Source: Slackia sp. ZJ119 (GTDB lineage Bacteria; Actinomycetota; Coriobacteriia; Coriobacteriales; Eggerthellaceae). From it: a stretch of DNA of 64,000 nucleotides. The notes beneath the pieces were generated by a model that saw only the letters and a list, made by a program, of their open reading frames with translations, did no database searches and had not been told where the DNA came from. Location of the stretch: NCBI RefSeq assembly GCF_011039175.1, contig NZ_JAAKEN010000007.1, positions 83,705 to 147,704 on the forward strand, given 5' to 3'. Below are positions 53,819 through 62,427 of this stretch, in pieces. The position numbers and the translations under genes were made by a program. Position 1 is the stretch's first letter. The number at the start of each line of letters is the position of its first letter.

Positions 53819-55022
53819 GCCAGGCAGAAAATATCTGGCATGTCTGATCGGCGTGCTTGTCGCGATTGCCGCCATTTCGGCCATCCATTGCGTGACGCAC
53901 GGCAGGCATGCAGACGGTCCCGTTCATGTAGGGTTTGTGTATGTCGGGGACGCCAGCACCGCGTATACGAGCAATTTCATGAAGGCGCAGACCGAAATGG
54001 AGAAGCAGTATGCCGGAAACGTGAAAACGACCGCGAGATACAATGTTTCGGAAGACAACGTGGATGTGGCGCTGAAAGAGCTTGCCGATGCCGGATGCGG
54101 CTTGATCTTTACGACCAGCTATGAATACGAAGAGACGACAAAGGAGTACGCGGAAAAGTACCCCGATGTTCAGTTTTGCCAAGCCACCGGCGACAACGCG
54201 AACGAGGATCCGCAGCTAGCTAATTACCACACGTTCATGGGCAGCATCTATGAGGGCAAATATATCTGCGGCGTCGTTGCGGGAATGAAGCTGAAAGAGC
54301 TCGTCACGCAGGGGCAGATCACGCCGCAGCAGGCAAAAGTCGGTTATGTGGGCGCGTATCCATCCGCAGAGGTGATTTCCAACTATACGGCTTTTTTCCT
54401 TGGCGTAAGGGCAGAGGTTCCCGAAGCGGTCATGACGGTCAAGTACGCCGACACCTGGGCAAACTATCACGTGGAAAAGAAGTGCGCCAAAGAACTGATC
54501 GACGAGGGATGCGTCGTCATATCCCAGGACACGGACACTTCGGCGCCGGCGGCTGCCTGCGAGGAATCCAAAGGCTCTCGGGAGGTCTATTACGTCAGCT
54601 ACAATGAAAGCATGAGGGACATCGCGCCAACGACGTATCTGACCGGCACAAGGATCGACTGGGCGCCTTACATGACGTCGGCGGTGCAGGCGGTTTTGGA
54701 AGGAAAGGACATCGAAGAGAGCGTGGAGGCCGCGGTCCATGGAAACGACGCGGGTGCCGGCCTTGAACAGGGATGGGTGCAGTTGCTGGAGCTCAATGAG
54801 CGTATCGCGGCAGAAGGAACAGGAAAACGCATAGAAGAGCTCGAGGAAGGCTTCAAAGAAGGCGACGTGCACGTGTTTTGCGGAGATTACACCGGGACGA
54901 ATCCGGACGACCCGTCCGATCGAATAGACCTGCGGGAGGAATACCGTGAAAACGAAACCTGCTCCGCGCCGACGTTTCACTACATCCTTGACGAGGTGAT
55001 CACGATCCAAGAAAATAAATAG
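53802..55022 (+). CDS. BMP/PnrA-family solute-binding protein
   Basis: 406 residues; the ATG at 53802 (or 53808) overlaps the receptor gene by 17 bases. One N-terminal helix (about 11-28) acts as anchor or uncleaved signal; IHC at its end is a poor lipobox. The mature part has basic-membrane-protein blocks: VHVGFVYVGDASTAYTSNFMKAQ, IFTTSYEYEETTKEYAEKYPDVQF, SIYEGKYICGVVAGMKL, KVGYVGAYPS and ISQDTDTSAPAAACEE. Family members bind nucleosides or similar ligands for ABC import, but no transporter genes are here. The coupling to the receptor suggests it presents ligand to the extracellular or ECF-S-like part of its partner. Confidence 0.85.
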   Translation: MNMKREPGRKYLACLIGVLVAIAAISAIHCVTHGRHADGPVHVGFVYVGDASTAYTSNFMKAQTEMEKQYAGNVKTTARYNVSEDNVDVALKELADAGCGLIFTTSYEYEETTKEYAEKYPDVQFCQATGDNANEDPQLANYHTFMGSIYEGKYICGVVAGMKLKELVTQGQITPQQAKVGYVGAYPSAEVISNYTAFFLGVRAEVPEAVMTVKYADTWANYHVEKKCAKELIDEGCVVISQDTDTSAPAAACEESKGSREVYYVSYNESMRDIAPTTYLTGTRIDWAPYMTSAVQAVLEGKDIEESVEAAVHGNDAGAGLEQGWVQLLELNERIAAEGTGKRIEELEEGFKEGDVHVFCGDYTGTNPDDPSDRIDLREEYRENETCSAPTFHYILDEVITIQENK

Positions 55023-55083
55023 TTTGGAGCTTGAAGCGCCTCGCAGGAGCGAACGAGGAAGGACCCGACGCCCGCTGTCCGTA

Positions 55084-56130
55084 CTAGACTCCGACGAATT
55101 GCTCGAGGCTGTTGAGCTCATATGCATCGAGGTAGGAAAGCTGCATGCCGCTACTGCTTTCCATCCAAAGCTTCTCCTGGTGGCTGTACTCACTGAGCTC
55201 TTTCGCCGTGTCGAAGCCATTCACAAATTCAGCGACCCTCTCAAGGATGCGAAGCTCCTGGTTCGTGAACGGGCTGGGATCGAACTCCTCCCCCGTCTTG
55301 AACACCGTCGCTTCATACGGACCGCATGAAGCCGACCCTTCGAGAAGATGTCCTTGCCTGACCAGCTGCCCGAAAACCACGTCATACTGGTCCACGATCG
55401 GCCCATGCGTGGCATGCGCGTATACGAGCCCTGACATAGAGCAGGCCGTATCCGCAAAGCACGAGAAATCCGCATAGAACATGGCCTTGTTCAGCTTCGT
55501 TCGGCCGAGGTTTGCGCAATGCAGCGCCATGTAGACAGCCATCTGCACGACACGGCCCCAGTCAAGCTTCCTGAACCCGTTGCATTCGGAAGGAGGCTCC
55601 TCCGACAGCAGCAGGCGGAAGTTGCCAACCGAGTTTCCCGCAAAGGCATGATTGTCAACCTCGTTCGCCAAGAGGGCGAGGGCCTTTTGGCGAGCGGATT
55701 CGGCTTGGCTCGCTGGGATCTCGCCGTCGTGCTCATTGAGCAATGCAAGCATGTTCTCGGGCTGGCTCGCCTGCCTTATCGCCACGTCAATCTGCTTCGT
55801 CTGCAATGCGCCATGCTCGTACCGGCTCAAGGTCGCGCCGCCGAGGTTCAAGAGCGCGGCGAACGACTTCTGGGTCAAGCCGTATCGCGCGTAAGACTCC
55901 CCTATCTCGCAAGGAGACAACAGCTTTGCTTCTGTGCGGTAGGCAGCAAAGGCAGACTCCAGATTCGAACGGGAAATCTCCTCGTCGGCGATCGCTTCGC
56001 CGCAATGCGGGCAAACCGCCCGAAGTTGGCGAGCGAGCACGGCGACTTTTCTCACGGCAAGGGGAACCACCGCTTCGGTCACTTCAGCGTCAACCCTGCT
56101 GTCACACCTAGGGCAGTAGATAGACCTCAC
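55084..56130 (-). CDS. antitoxin: MqsA-type zinc finger and HTH fused to a Panacea/SocA (DUF4065) domain
   Basis: 348 residues from GTG 56130, seven bases after TTGGAGGT; two upstream in-frame ATGs lie inside the toxin gene. The N-terminal zinc finger is YCPRCDS ... VCPHCGEAI. A helix-turn-helix follows (about 90-125; YGLTQKSFAALLNLGGATLSRYEHG). The C-terminal half has LNKAMFYADFSCFADTACSMSGLVYAHATHGPI (about 225-257), the Panacea/SocA-like hallmark 'KllYfad......G...y.......GPv'. Panacea domains neutralise very different toxins. The gene overlaps the toxin gene by 23 bases. The HTH probably binds the palindrome at 56520-56537. Confidence 0.82.
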   Translation of the reverse strand: MRSIYCPRCDSRVDAEVTEAVVPLAVRKVAVLARQLRAVCPHCGEAIADEEISRSNLESAFAAYRTEAKLLSPCEIGESYARYGLTQKSFAALLNLGGATLSRYEHGALQTKQIDVAIRQASQPENMLALLNEHDGEIPASQAESARQKALALLANEVDNHAFAGNSVGNFRLLLSEEPPSECNGFRKLDWGRVVQMAVYMALHCANLGRTKLNKAMFYADFSCFADTACSMSGLVYAHATHGPIVDQYDVVFGQLVRQGHLLEGSASCGPYEATVFKTGEEFDPSPFTNQELRILERVAEFVNGFDTAKELSEYSHQEKLWMESSSGMQLSYLDAYELNSLEQFVGV

Positions 56131-56506
56131 GCTGCTCACCTCCAAATTCATAAACCAACGGTCGCTCGCTTTCATGGAATGAAATGCACAGACATCCGAG
56201 TCCGTCTGCAGTTTTCAAATGGGTGACCTTAATGTAGGCTTCGACATTCTGTCCATCGCATCGAAGCGTCTTTCCGAATATCCACACGTCATTTCTGCCG
56301 GGCAGGTGCTTGTCGTCGGCACAAGGTCCGTCTACGTAATCGCACGTCCTCAGTCCCAGCAGAATATCCTTGGCCGTCTCGAAGTCGATGCCCCAATCGA
56401 ACATGAACTGCATGTTCTTGCTACGTGGAGAGATGACGAATTCATTCTGCGCGAAGGACTTGGTGAGCGCCAAATACTGGCTGACCTTTTTCCTGCCCGT
56501 CGCCAT
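56108..56506 (-). CDS. MqsR-like toxin (candidate mRNA interferase)
   Basis: 132 residues from ATG 56506 (GAAAGGAAACT upstream). The core GIDFETAKDILLGLRTCDYVDGP (about 39-61), DVWIFGKTL (about 73) and VEAYIKVTH ... LCISFHESE (about 88-112) follow the MqsR pattern of an alpha/beta RelE-like RNase with a late Lys and a C-terminal 'SFHe' strand. MqsR cleaves mRNA, mostly at GCU. Toxin-first order is also that of mqsRA. The N-terminal 25 residues are divergent. The assignment is by pattern, supported by the MqsA-type partner. Confidence 0.68.
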   Translation of the reverse strand: MATGRKKVSQYLALTKSFAQNEFVISPRSKNMQFMFDWGIDFETAKDILLGLRTCDYVDGPCADDKHLPGRNDVWIFGKTLRCDGQNVEAYIKVTHLKTADGLGCLCISFHESERPLVYEFGGEQREVYLLP

Positions 56507-56519
56507 AGTTTCCTTTCGT

Positions 56520-56537
56520 TTTTATCAAATGATAAAA
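56520..56537. promoter_or_regulatory. palindromic operator upstream of the toxin-antitoxin genes
   Basis: TTTTATCA and TGATAAAA form an exact 8+8 palindrome with a two-base centre, 13 bases before the toxin ATG. The position fits autorepression by the antitoxin's HTH. Confidence 0.6.
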
Positions 56538-57030
56538 CTTGATTGCAGGAAAAGCAAGGGCCTGTTTGTCGCATCACACCCTTCACCTCTAGCACGACGA
56601 CAAAGGTAGCGCCCAAGCGGTGAGCATGTTTTGATCAAGCGTGACGTATCCATCGCATGCCCATCGCCTGTGGAGCTTGTTTGGCTAATCAAGTTTACGC
56701 ATAAAGATCGAATACCTGTACAGTTAGGCGTATGACGCGATTGCTTTTCTCGTCTACCGCATGACAGGTCAACGTCGTTTCGTCTTGTCTAATGAGTATT
56801 GCGGCGTTTGAGCAGCACCCGTTTCGCACTTTCCGTATCGCGTGCAAAGATCCTCTGAATATTACGCGCCAATCGGTGCATGATTCCACGGCGCATCGGT
56901 GCGCCGATCCATGATCCGTCGGTGCGCACCGATGTGCTTTCCCAGCCCGGCATCGCCTGCTTTTTCCTTTCTAGAATCGATCGCAGGGACGCAAGGGGCG
57001 TCTCTTAGGCCATCGAGAGAAAGGAATCGC
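56538..57030. other. gap between toxin-antitoxin operator and IS21 remnant
   Basis: No supported gene. It contains a 14-base inverted repeat (56891-56904 and 56924-56937, GCGCATCGGTGCGC against GCGCACCGATGTGC, one mismatch) around a 19-base centre, immediately upstream of the IS21 transposase. An open minus-strand frame at 56695-56889 (64 codons) has no recognisable features. Confidence 0.45.
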
Positions 57031-58442
57031 AATGGTCAAGTACAGAGAGATCCTGCGATTAAGATCGATGGGGGGCGAGCCGGTACAACACCGCCCATTC
57101 GTGCGGGTGCGCACAGTCGACCGTGCAGGAGGTCGAGAAGCGAGCGTGCGCGAATGGGTTGGCGTGGCCGCTGCCTGAGGAAATGGACGATGCGGCGATG
57201 CGAACAAGACTCTACCCGAAAGCCGAATCCCGCTCGTCAAAGCACCCGATCGACCACGAGAAGGTGGACGCCGAGTTCATGCGCCGGGGTATAACGCTTA
57301 CGCTTTGCTGGAACGAGTACTGCGAGGAGGCCGTCGCCTCAGACGGCGAACCCTACCAATGCTCGGCGTTTTGCCAGCGGCAGCGCAAATGGGCCGAAGA
57401 GCATGCCTTCACGATGCGCGTCGGCTGCAAGTGCGGCGAGAAGATAGAGGTTGATTGGGCCGGTGACCGCGCGGAGTACTACGACCCGGACACGGGCCTG
57501 ACCAGAAAAGCGCGGGTCTTCGTCGCATGCCTGCCGTGGTCGCAGTACACGTTCGCCGAGGCCTTCCCCGACATGGGCGAAGAGTCATGGGTGACAGCGC
57601 ATGTGCACGCGTTCTCGTTCTTCGGCGGCTCAGCGCCAATACTGGTTCCAGATAACTGCAAGACCGGGATTGTCAAGAACACGCTCGACGAGCTCGTCAC
57701 AAACGAGCAGTACCGCCGCATGGCCGAGCATTACGGATGCGCGGTGGTACCCGCCCGCCCCAGGCGCCCGCGCGACAAAGGGTCCGTGGAAGCCGCTGTC
57801 GGCCTTGTCGAGCGCCAGGCGATGGCGCCTCTGAGCGATCGGGCCTTTTTGTCGCTCGACGAGCTCAATGCGGCGCTTTCTGTCAAGATTGCGGCCATAA
57901 ACGCACGCCCGTTCCAGAAGCGCGATGGCAGCAGGGAAAGCGAGTATCTCGGCCAGGAGAAGGACTCGCTCATCCCACTGCCGGCGCACCCGTACAGAAT
58001 CGTCGTGCACAAGTCCGCCACCGTACAGTTTAACTATCACGCGTCCTTCGAGGGCATGTTCTACTCGGTGCCGTTTACCTGCTTAAGGAAGAAGGCTGAC
58101 ATAGCCGCAACAGCCACCGCCGTCGTCATCGCTGTCGATGGCGTACGTGTGGCGACCCATCCACGTCTCCACGGCGCTAAGGGTCAGTACCCCACCAACC
58201 CCGAGCACATGCCTGATGCTCACCGTGACTTTGCCGAGTGGAATGGCGACAGGTTCCGCAGGTGGGCTGCAGAGAAAGGACCTTCAGTTGCCGCTGTCGT
58301 CGACGCAATGCTGCGCTCAAGGACAGTTGAGCAGCAGGCCTGTCGTACCTGCCGGGCCTTGCTCGACTTAGGACGACGCCATGGGGATGGGATTCCCTGC
58401 CTGAGGTTGCCGAGCGCGATAACGGGCACGCTGTCGCCGTAG
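57031..58442 (+). pseudogene. IS21-family transposase IstA, frameshifted and truncated
   Basis: Starts MVKYREILRLRSMGG (ATG 57031), the usual IstA opening, then changes frame at the run of six G at 57071-57077. It continues as SCGCAQSTVQEVEKRACANGLAWPLPEEMDD (HTH region), the DDE domain (VDWAGD, PDNCKTGIV, RDKGSVEAAV as the D, D, E positions) and C-terminal parts to VEQQACRTCRALLDLGRRHGDG. The end after that is abnormal, and the partner helper gene istB, which always follows istA, is missing. The element is dead unless the G-run frameshift is corrected and IstB is supplied elsewhere. Confidence 0.88.
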
Positions 58443-58552
58443 AACGTGAAGGCGTGCACGTGGGCCTCGACCTAGTGTTAAGTAAAGCTCTATTTTACTA
58501 GTTTTGAATAATGCGATATCCCATACTCGCAAGTCCGAAGAAGGATGCCGCC

Positions 58553-59480
58553 ATGGTCAGATACAGGGCAGAGCCGACGGAAGGCGAACGAGCGGAGTCG
58601 CTCGCGAGGATAAGCAGAGGCGGCGGCAAGGCCGCCGAGATAAAGCGGGCGAACCTGCTTCTAGCTGTTGATCAGGGCGAGTTCGCCGATCTGCGCATGA
58701 CCGACGAGAAAGCCGCGAGAACGTAGCGCCCGACGGCCAAGACGGTCTGCAACTTGAAGAAGCTCGTCGAGGAGGGGTTTGAAGGAGCGCTTTCCCGCAA
58801 GGCCCGCAGCGGCCCGGGCAACGTGAAGGTCGACGGGGAGGCCGAAGCCAAGATCGTGGCTCTGACCTGCACGGACCCGCCGGAAGGGCATGCGCGGTGG
58901 ACGCTTCGGCTCATCGCCGGGAAGAGCGTGGAGCTCGGATACGTCGAGTCCATATCGCATGTCGCCGTAGGCGACATGTTGAAAAAACGAACTTCGCCCA
59001 TAGCTATGCGAAGAGTGGTGCGTCCCCGAGCGCTCCGGCGGAGGACGTGCTGCGCGTCTGCGAGCGACCGCATGGTCCGGCACGTCCGCTCGCATGCCTT
59101 GACGGGCCATCCAAGCAGCTCGTCGCACGCTCCCGCGGCCCGCCGCCGGCGCGTCTGGAAACGCCCGAGAGGCGGGGCTGCGAACACGTGCAACGGCGCA
59201 GCCGACGTGTTCGTGGTGTTTGCACCGCTTGAGTGCAAGCGGCATGTGCGCACGACCAAGACAAGGACCCGCCTCGATCTGGCCGAGGCGCTGCGCTGGG
59301 TATCCGACGACCTGCATCCACGGGCGGAGACGACAGTCTCGGTCTGGGGCAACCTGAACACGCACGCCATGGGCTCTCTCTGCGAGGCGTTTTCGCCTGC
59401 GGAGGCCGAGCGGCTGGCATCTAGCCCTGCAGGGCGCCTGCGAGTGCAGGTAGGCAAGTCCCAAAAGGGCGTCCGAGGGC
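58553..59480 (+). pseudogene. IS630-family transposase remnant
   Basis: Begins MVRYRAEPTEGERAES (AAGGATG upstream), has an in-frame stop at 58724-58726, then KLVEEGFEGALSRKARSGPG, CTDPPEGHARWTLRLIA and ESISHVAVGDMLKK. It then shifts frame near 58985 (ERPHGPARPLACLDGPSKQLV, first catalytic Asp region) and shifts again near 59180 (DVFVVFAPLECKRHV, VWGNLNTHAMGSLCEAFSPAEAERLA, second Asp region altered from the usual D-N-L-N-T-H). At least three inactivating lesions. Its right flank carries the TTTAGGGAAA-type end at 59532-59553. Confidence 0.88.
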
Positions 59481-59531
59481 TTGTCTACCCGAAAAACCCA
59501 TTGACGAGTCAAGTCAGGCCATCGCATCCTC

Positions 59532-59553
59532 CATTAATCGGCATTTCCCTAAA
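59532..59553. repeat. terminal sequence related to the dispersed palindrome
   Basis: Reverse-complemented it reads TTTAGGGAAATGCCGATTAA and matches the left end of the repeat at 26492-26562 at 18 of 20 positions. It lies just beyond the IS630 remnant. No partner end was found on the left side. Confidence 0.55.
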
Positions 59554-59623
59554 GGTGTCATTCTGGTGCTAGGGGTGTCGAAGTAAAATCAATAGCGTTT
59601 TTACGCCTGCTGATTCTTTTCCC

Positions 59624-60952
59624 TCACCAGTTCTTAATAAAGCCATAAGTGATTACTCCGCCTATAGCTCCAGGAATTAAAGCTGATGTCAAATCCCCAA
59701 TATGTCCATGAGGATTAATCATACAAGTCACGAGTAAAATAAGTATGGGAAGAGTAAAGGCTCCGCATAGTGCAAATACACAAGCCGTACCCCAGCTGAA
59801 AGGTGTCTCTGAGCTTTTCGTTGAGCTACTTTGGCTAGAGGAACTACTTGTAGAACTGTTCGCTTTACTGTATTGAGTAGTGCTTGATGCATTCGATGGC
59901 CAAGAAGTCGCGTTGTTGTCTGATGGCTTAGACTGAGGTGCAGGGTTGAACTTTCTTTCGAGTGAATCATTCAAGTAGGAGTAAGCTTTATAGCGTGCGC
60001 CGTGCTTGTAGAGCATCTCCTGAATTTCTCGTTCGCTCTCCCAGTTTCTGCAATAGGACAGATCCCAATTGTTCCAGTCGCATTGCTGCATAAGGTCAAG
60101 CGCAGTGTTGCCATCATTGTCAACCGCGCAAGCATTGCTGCCTCTCTCAAGAAGTAACTCAAGACAACGCGTATAGCCACTTGCAGCCGCCATCATTAGG
60201 GCTGTGCGCCCTCGAGAGTTCTTCGCCTCGATATCGGCACCCTGGTCAATTAGGTACTCTGCCAGTTTGTCGTCTTGATTCAACACAGCGTGAAAGAATG
60301 GTGAAATGCCATTTCTTCCATTCCAGTTAACATCCGCTCCATTCTCAACGAGCATTTTTACGACGTCGGACTGACGATTATCCGCTGCCGACAAAAGAGC
60401 TGTATTGCCAAGGTCATCCACTCTGTTAACGTTGGCGTTAGCTTGCATGAAGCATTTGGCAATCCGTACTACTTCATCTTTTTCACTGCTTCCAAATGCT
60501 CTTCTTAGGTCAAGCATGAATTGAAAGGCAGTTTGACGACCCACTCCAACAAAGTCGACATTAGCACCGGCCGAAACAAGCATTGAAACAATTTCGGGGG
60601 CGCTTCTAGCAGCTGCGTACATCAATATGCTTACAGGGCCGTCATACGAAACTATATACGAGTCGATTTCCTTTTCGTTTGGCAAATCTTGAATCCTATT
60701 CTCGACAAAGTACTTCTTCGCCCCCTCGCAAGGAACAATCACCGTCGTGCTTGAACTGAAACCCCTATCCAATGCTGACTGGACGGCTCTAACGTCCTTA
60801 TCGTTCACTGCACTCCATAAAGGACCGTCTTCGGAAGTCAATCCAATTTGAAGAGCTTGGTCAAGAAAGGCGTCGTTCCGTAGCCAGATTTCAGCACCAT
60901 AAACTCTATCGTTACGAATAAACGCTCCAGCAATAATCCCAGAATTAGACAT
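59624..60952 (-). CDS. ankyrin-repeat protein with Ser-rich linker and C-terminal membrane anchor
   Basis: 442 residues, much lower in GC than the rest of the window. Ankyrin repeats run from about 45 to 305, clearest in LGNTALLSAADNRQSDVVKMLVENGADVNW, GISPFFHAVLNQDDKLAEYLIDQGADIEA and RGRTALMMAAASGYTRCLELLLERGSNACAV. A Ser/Thr/Asn-rich linker (about 340-385) follows, then two helices at the C-terminus (about 390-415 and 425-440). The ankyrin part would face the cytoplasm if the tail inserts as a hairpin. Ankyrin proteins bind other proteins; the partner is unknown. It appears intact although both neighbours are broken mobile elements. It starts five bases from the divergent frame at 60957. 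Confidence 0.85.
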   Translation of the reverse strand: MSNSGIIAGAFIRNDRVYGAEIWLRNDAFLDQALQIGLTSEDGPLWSAVNDKDVRAVQSALDRGFSSSTTVIVPCEGAKKYFVENRIQDLPNEKEIDSYIVSYDGPVSILMYAAARSAPEIVSMLVSAGANVDFVGVGRQTAFQFMLDLRRAFGSSEKDEVVRIAKCFMQANANVNRVDDLGNTALLSAADNRQSDVVKMLVENGADVNWNGRNGISPFFHAVLNQDDKLAEYLIDQGADIEAKNSRGRTALMMAAASGYTRCLELLLERGSNACAVDNDGNTALDLMQQCDWNNWDLSYCRNWESEREIQEMLYKHGARYKAYSYLNDSLERKFNPAPQSKPSDNNATSWPSNASSTTQYSKANSSTSSSSSQSSSTKSSETPFSWGTACVFALCGAFTLPILILLVTCMINPHGHIGDLTSALIPGAIGGVITYGFIKNW

Positions 60953-60956
60953 TGAG

Positions 60957-61475
60957 TTGCCCCTATTTAAAGTCGATATTGCAGTCTTCCATCATAGCAA
61001 TCTTGCAGTAGAAACGTATATTCCACATAAAGCCTTTCTCAGGAGGAAGTGTGGAAAAACATTGAGTCTGCAACACGTCGAAACAGGCTATAGGCGCAAA
61101 GTTATCTACAACCAATATAGAGAGTCCCTGAGAGAGATATTCAAGCAGCTGTGTTCCTGCAAGGGCGTAGAGATCGTCGAAGGGCACCTGATGCCCGACC
61201 ACGTGCATATGCTGGCAAGCATCCCGCCCAAGATCAGCGTGTCGAGCTTCATGGGGCGTCTCAAGGGCAAAAGCGCGCTCATGATGCTTGGCAAGCGCGC
61301 CAACCTCAAGTACAAGTTCGGCAACAGGCACTTTTGGCCTGAGGGCTGCTACGTGTCAACGGTTGGGTTGAATGAGGCGACGATCGCCAAGCACGTCAGG
61401 GAGCAGGAGGCTCGCGACATGGCGCTGGACAAGCTCAGCGTCAAGGAGTGCGAGGATCCTTTCGGGAGGAAATAA
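60957..61475 (+). pseudogene. IS200-type Y1 transposase TnpA, degenerate
   Basis: From about residue 44 (YRRKVIYNQYRESLREIFKQL) the frame matches IS200/IS605 TnpA. The HUH metal site HLMPDHVHML is intact. The catalytic Tyr, expected in the helix 'NEATIAKY(I/V)REQE', is His here (AKHVREQE). The N-terminal part before YRRKV does not match and seems to be host DNA brought in frame by a deletion. It is therefore probably inactive. A strong hairpin marks the right end of the element (61625-61647). Confidence 0.85.
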
Positions 61476-61624
61476 TGCCGACAGACCCCTTTGAGGGGTA
61501 GCCGGGCAATGCGAAAGCCGCTTTAAGCGGCAGCGACGAGTCAAAGGCGGTGCGCCCTGAACAACGAGAAGGGCAGCGCCTTGAGACGCTGCCGGCACCC
61601 CCTTGGCCTTATAGGCCATGAGCA

Positions 61625-61647
61625 AACCACCCCTTTGAGGGGTGGTT
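61625..61647. repeat. right-end hairpin of the IS200-type element
   Basis: AACCACCCC / GGGGTGGTT with loop TTTGA. Subterminal hairpins like this are the recognition structures of Y1 transposases on single-stranded DNA. A shorter CCCCTTTGAGGGG copy lies at about 61486-61499. Confidence 0.7.
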
Positions 61648-61742
61648 CATGATTGACGATTAACGGAGTGTCGCACCAAATAGATCGCTGCACGTGGTAT
61701 AAGTGTCAATATTCCTACGATGCGCCAAAAAAAGGAACTTAG

Positions 61743-61928
61743 TTTCCCGTTTGCTTGACATGGGCCATCACGGCGCATAAGGCACAAGGTGCAACTTACC
61801 AGTTAGTCGGGACAGATATGGACAGAGGTATGTTTGCAGCAGGGCGAACCTATGTGGCGTTATCGCGTTGCGTTGACATGAATCGCCTATATCTCACACG
61901 TCCGATTGGGGGCAAGGCATTTTGGTGA
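61743..61928 (+). pseudogene. C-terminal fragment of a Pif1-like DNA helicase
   Basis: 62 codons without a start: PVCLTWAITAHKAQGATY, then DMDRGMFAAGRTYVALSRCVDMNRLYLTRPI and a stop. These are the last helicase motifs (V: 'AWAiTiHKsQG.T', VI: 'G.tYVALSR') of the Pif1/RecD2 superfamily 1B group. A stop codon lies immediately upstream, so the rest was lost, presumably with the IS activity nearby. Confidence 0.85.
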
Positions 61929-62205
61929 GTGCTGAAGTGAAGTCATTCATGAATGGATATCGCCCATAGGGAATTCTGCAGTATGACGGTGGTCGTTGCA
62001 TTTGACAACTTTTCATATAAAGCGCGACAAACGCAACGATCTCTCCCATTATGCCCGGCAAAGACGATTATGCCCCATTCGCAAATGAGCGTTCCGCCAT
62101 CCCCTACGATCCCATATCCGAAATCGCCGCTTCTTCAATGTTGGAATACAAGCAGAAAAGCGGGTCTGCCTAATCTCCCTCTGCGGCGCCTCCTCTGTCG
62201 ACAAG
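61929..62205. other. gap without a supported gene
   Basis: AT-rich and partly repetitive in appearance. A 40-codon plus-strand frame (62050-62169, MPGKDDYAPFANERSAIPYDP onward) has plausible composition but no ribosome site. It converges on the DUF2442 gene. Confidence 0.35.
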
Positions 62206-62424
62206 TTATCGGCTGTCCCTGTAGAGACGTTCTGACGAGATGTCGACGTCATTTCCCCAGTTGACCGTCCTGTGCGAAACATGCGCTTTCATGAACTCTG
62301 GCAAAACCTGAAGATGTCGGTACATTGGTTTCTCCAGGTAGGGAACGAAATCGAACACACGCTGAGACTCGTCCGCAAACGATACTATGAGCGAATGGTC
62401 TTCGCAAGGCTCGACGGCCATCAC
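62206..62424 (-). CDS. DUF2442 family protein
   Basis: About 72 residues: AVEPCEDHSLIVSFADESQRVFDFVPYLE (start of the fold) and HLQVLPEFMKAHVSHRTVNWGNDVDISSERLY, the pattern 'F.....v..gtv.W..giDi..e.LY' of DUF2442. These small proteins are often found beside DUF4160 or helix-turn-helix genes in toxin-antitoxin-like pairs; no partner is visible here. The reading frame carries on upstream for a few residues (GETPWSV) and then meets an IS fragment, so the original 5' end has probably been lost and GTG 62424 or ATG 62421 would be a substitute start. Confidence 0.75.
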   Translation of the reverse strand: MMAVEPCEDHSLIVSFADESQRVFDFVPYLEKPMYRHLQVLPEFMKAHVSHRTVNWGNDVDISSERLYRDSR

Positions 62425-62427
62425 GGA

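Noticed and set aside
56695..56889. A 64-codon minus-strand frame between the toxin-antitoxin genes and IS21
   Set aside because: No good ribosome site, no motif, and the AT-rich context makes chance frames likely.
62050..62169. A 40-codon plus-strand frame before the DUF2442 gene
   Set aside because: Composition is plausible but there is no ribosome site and no recognisable family; kept only as a note.
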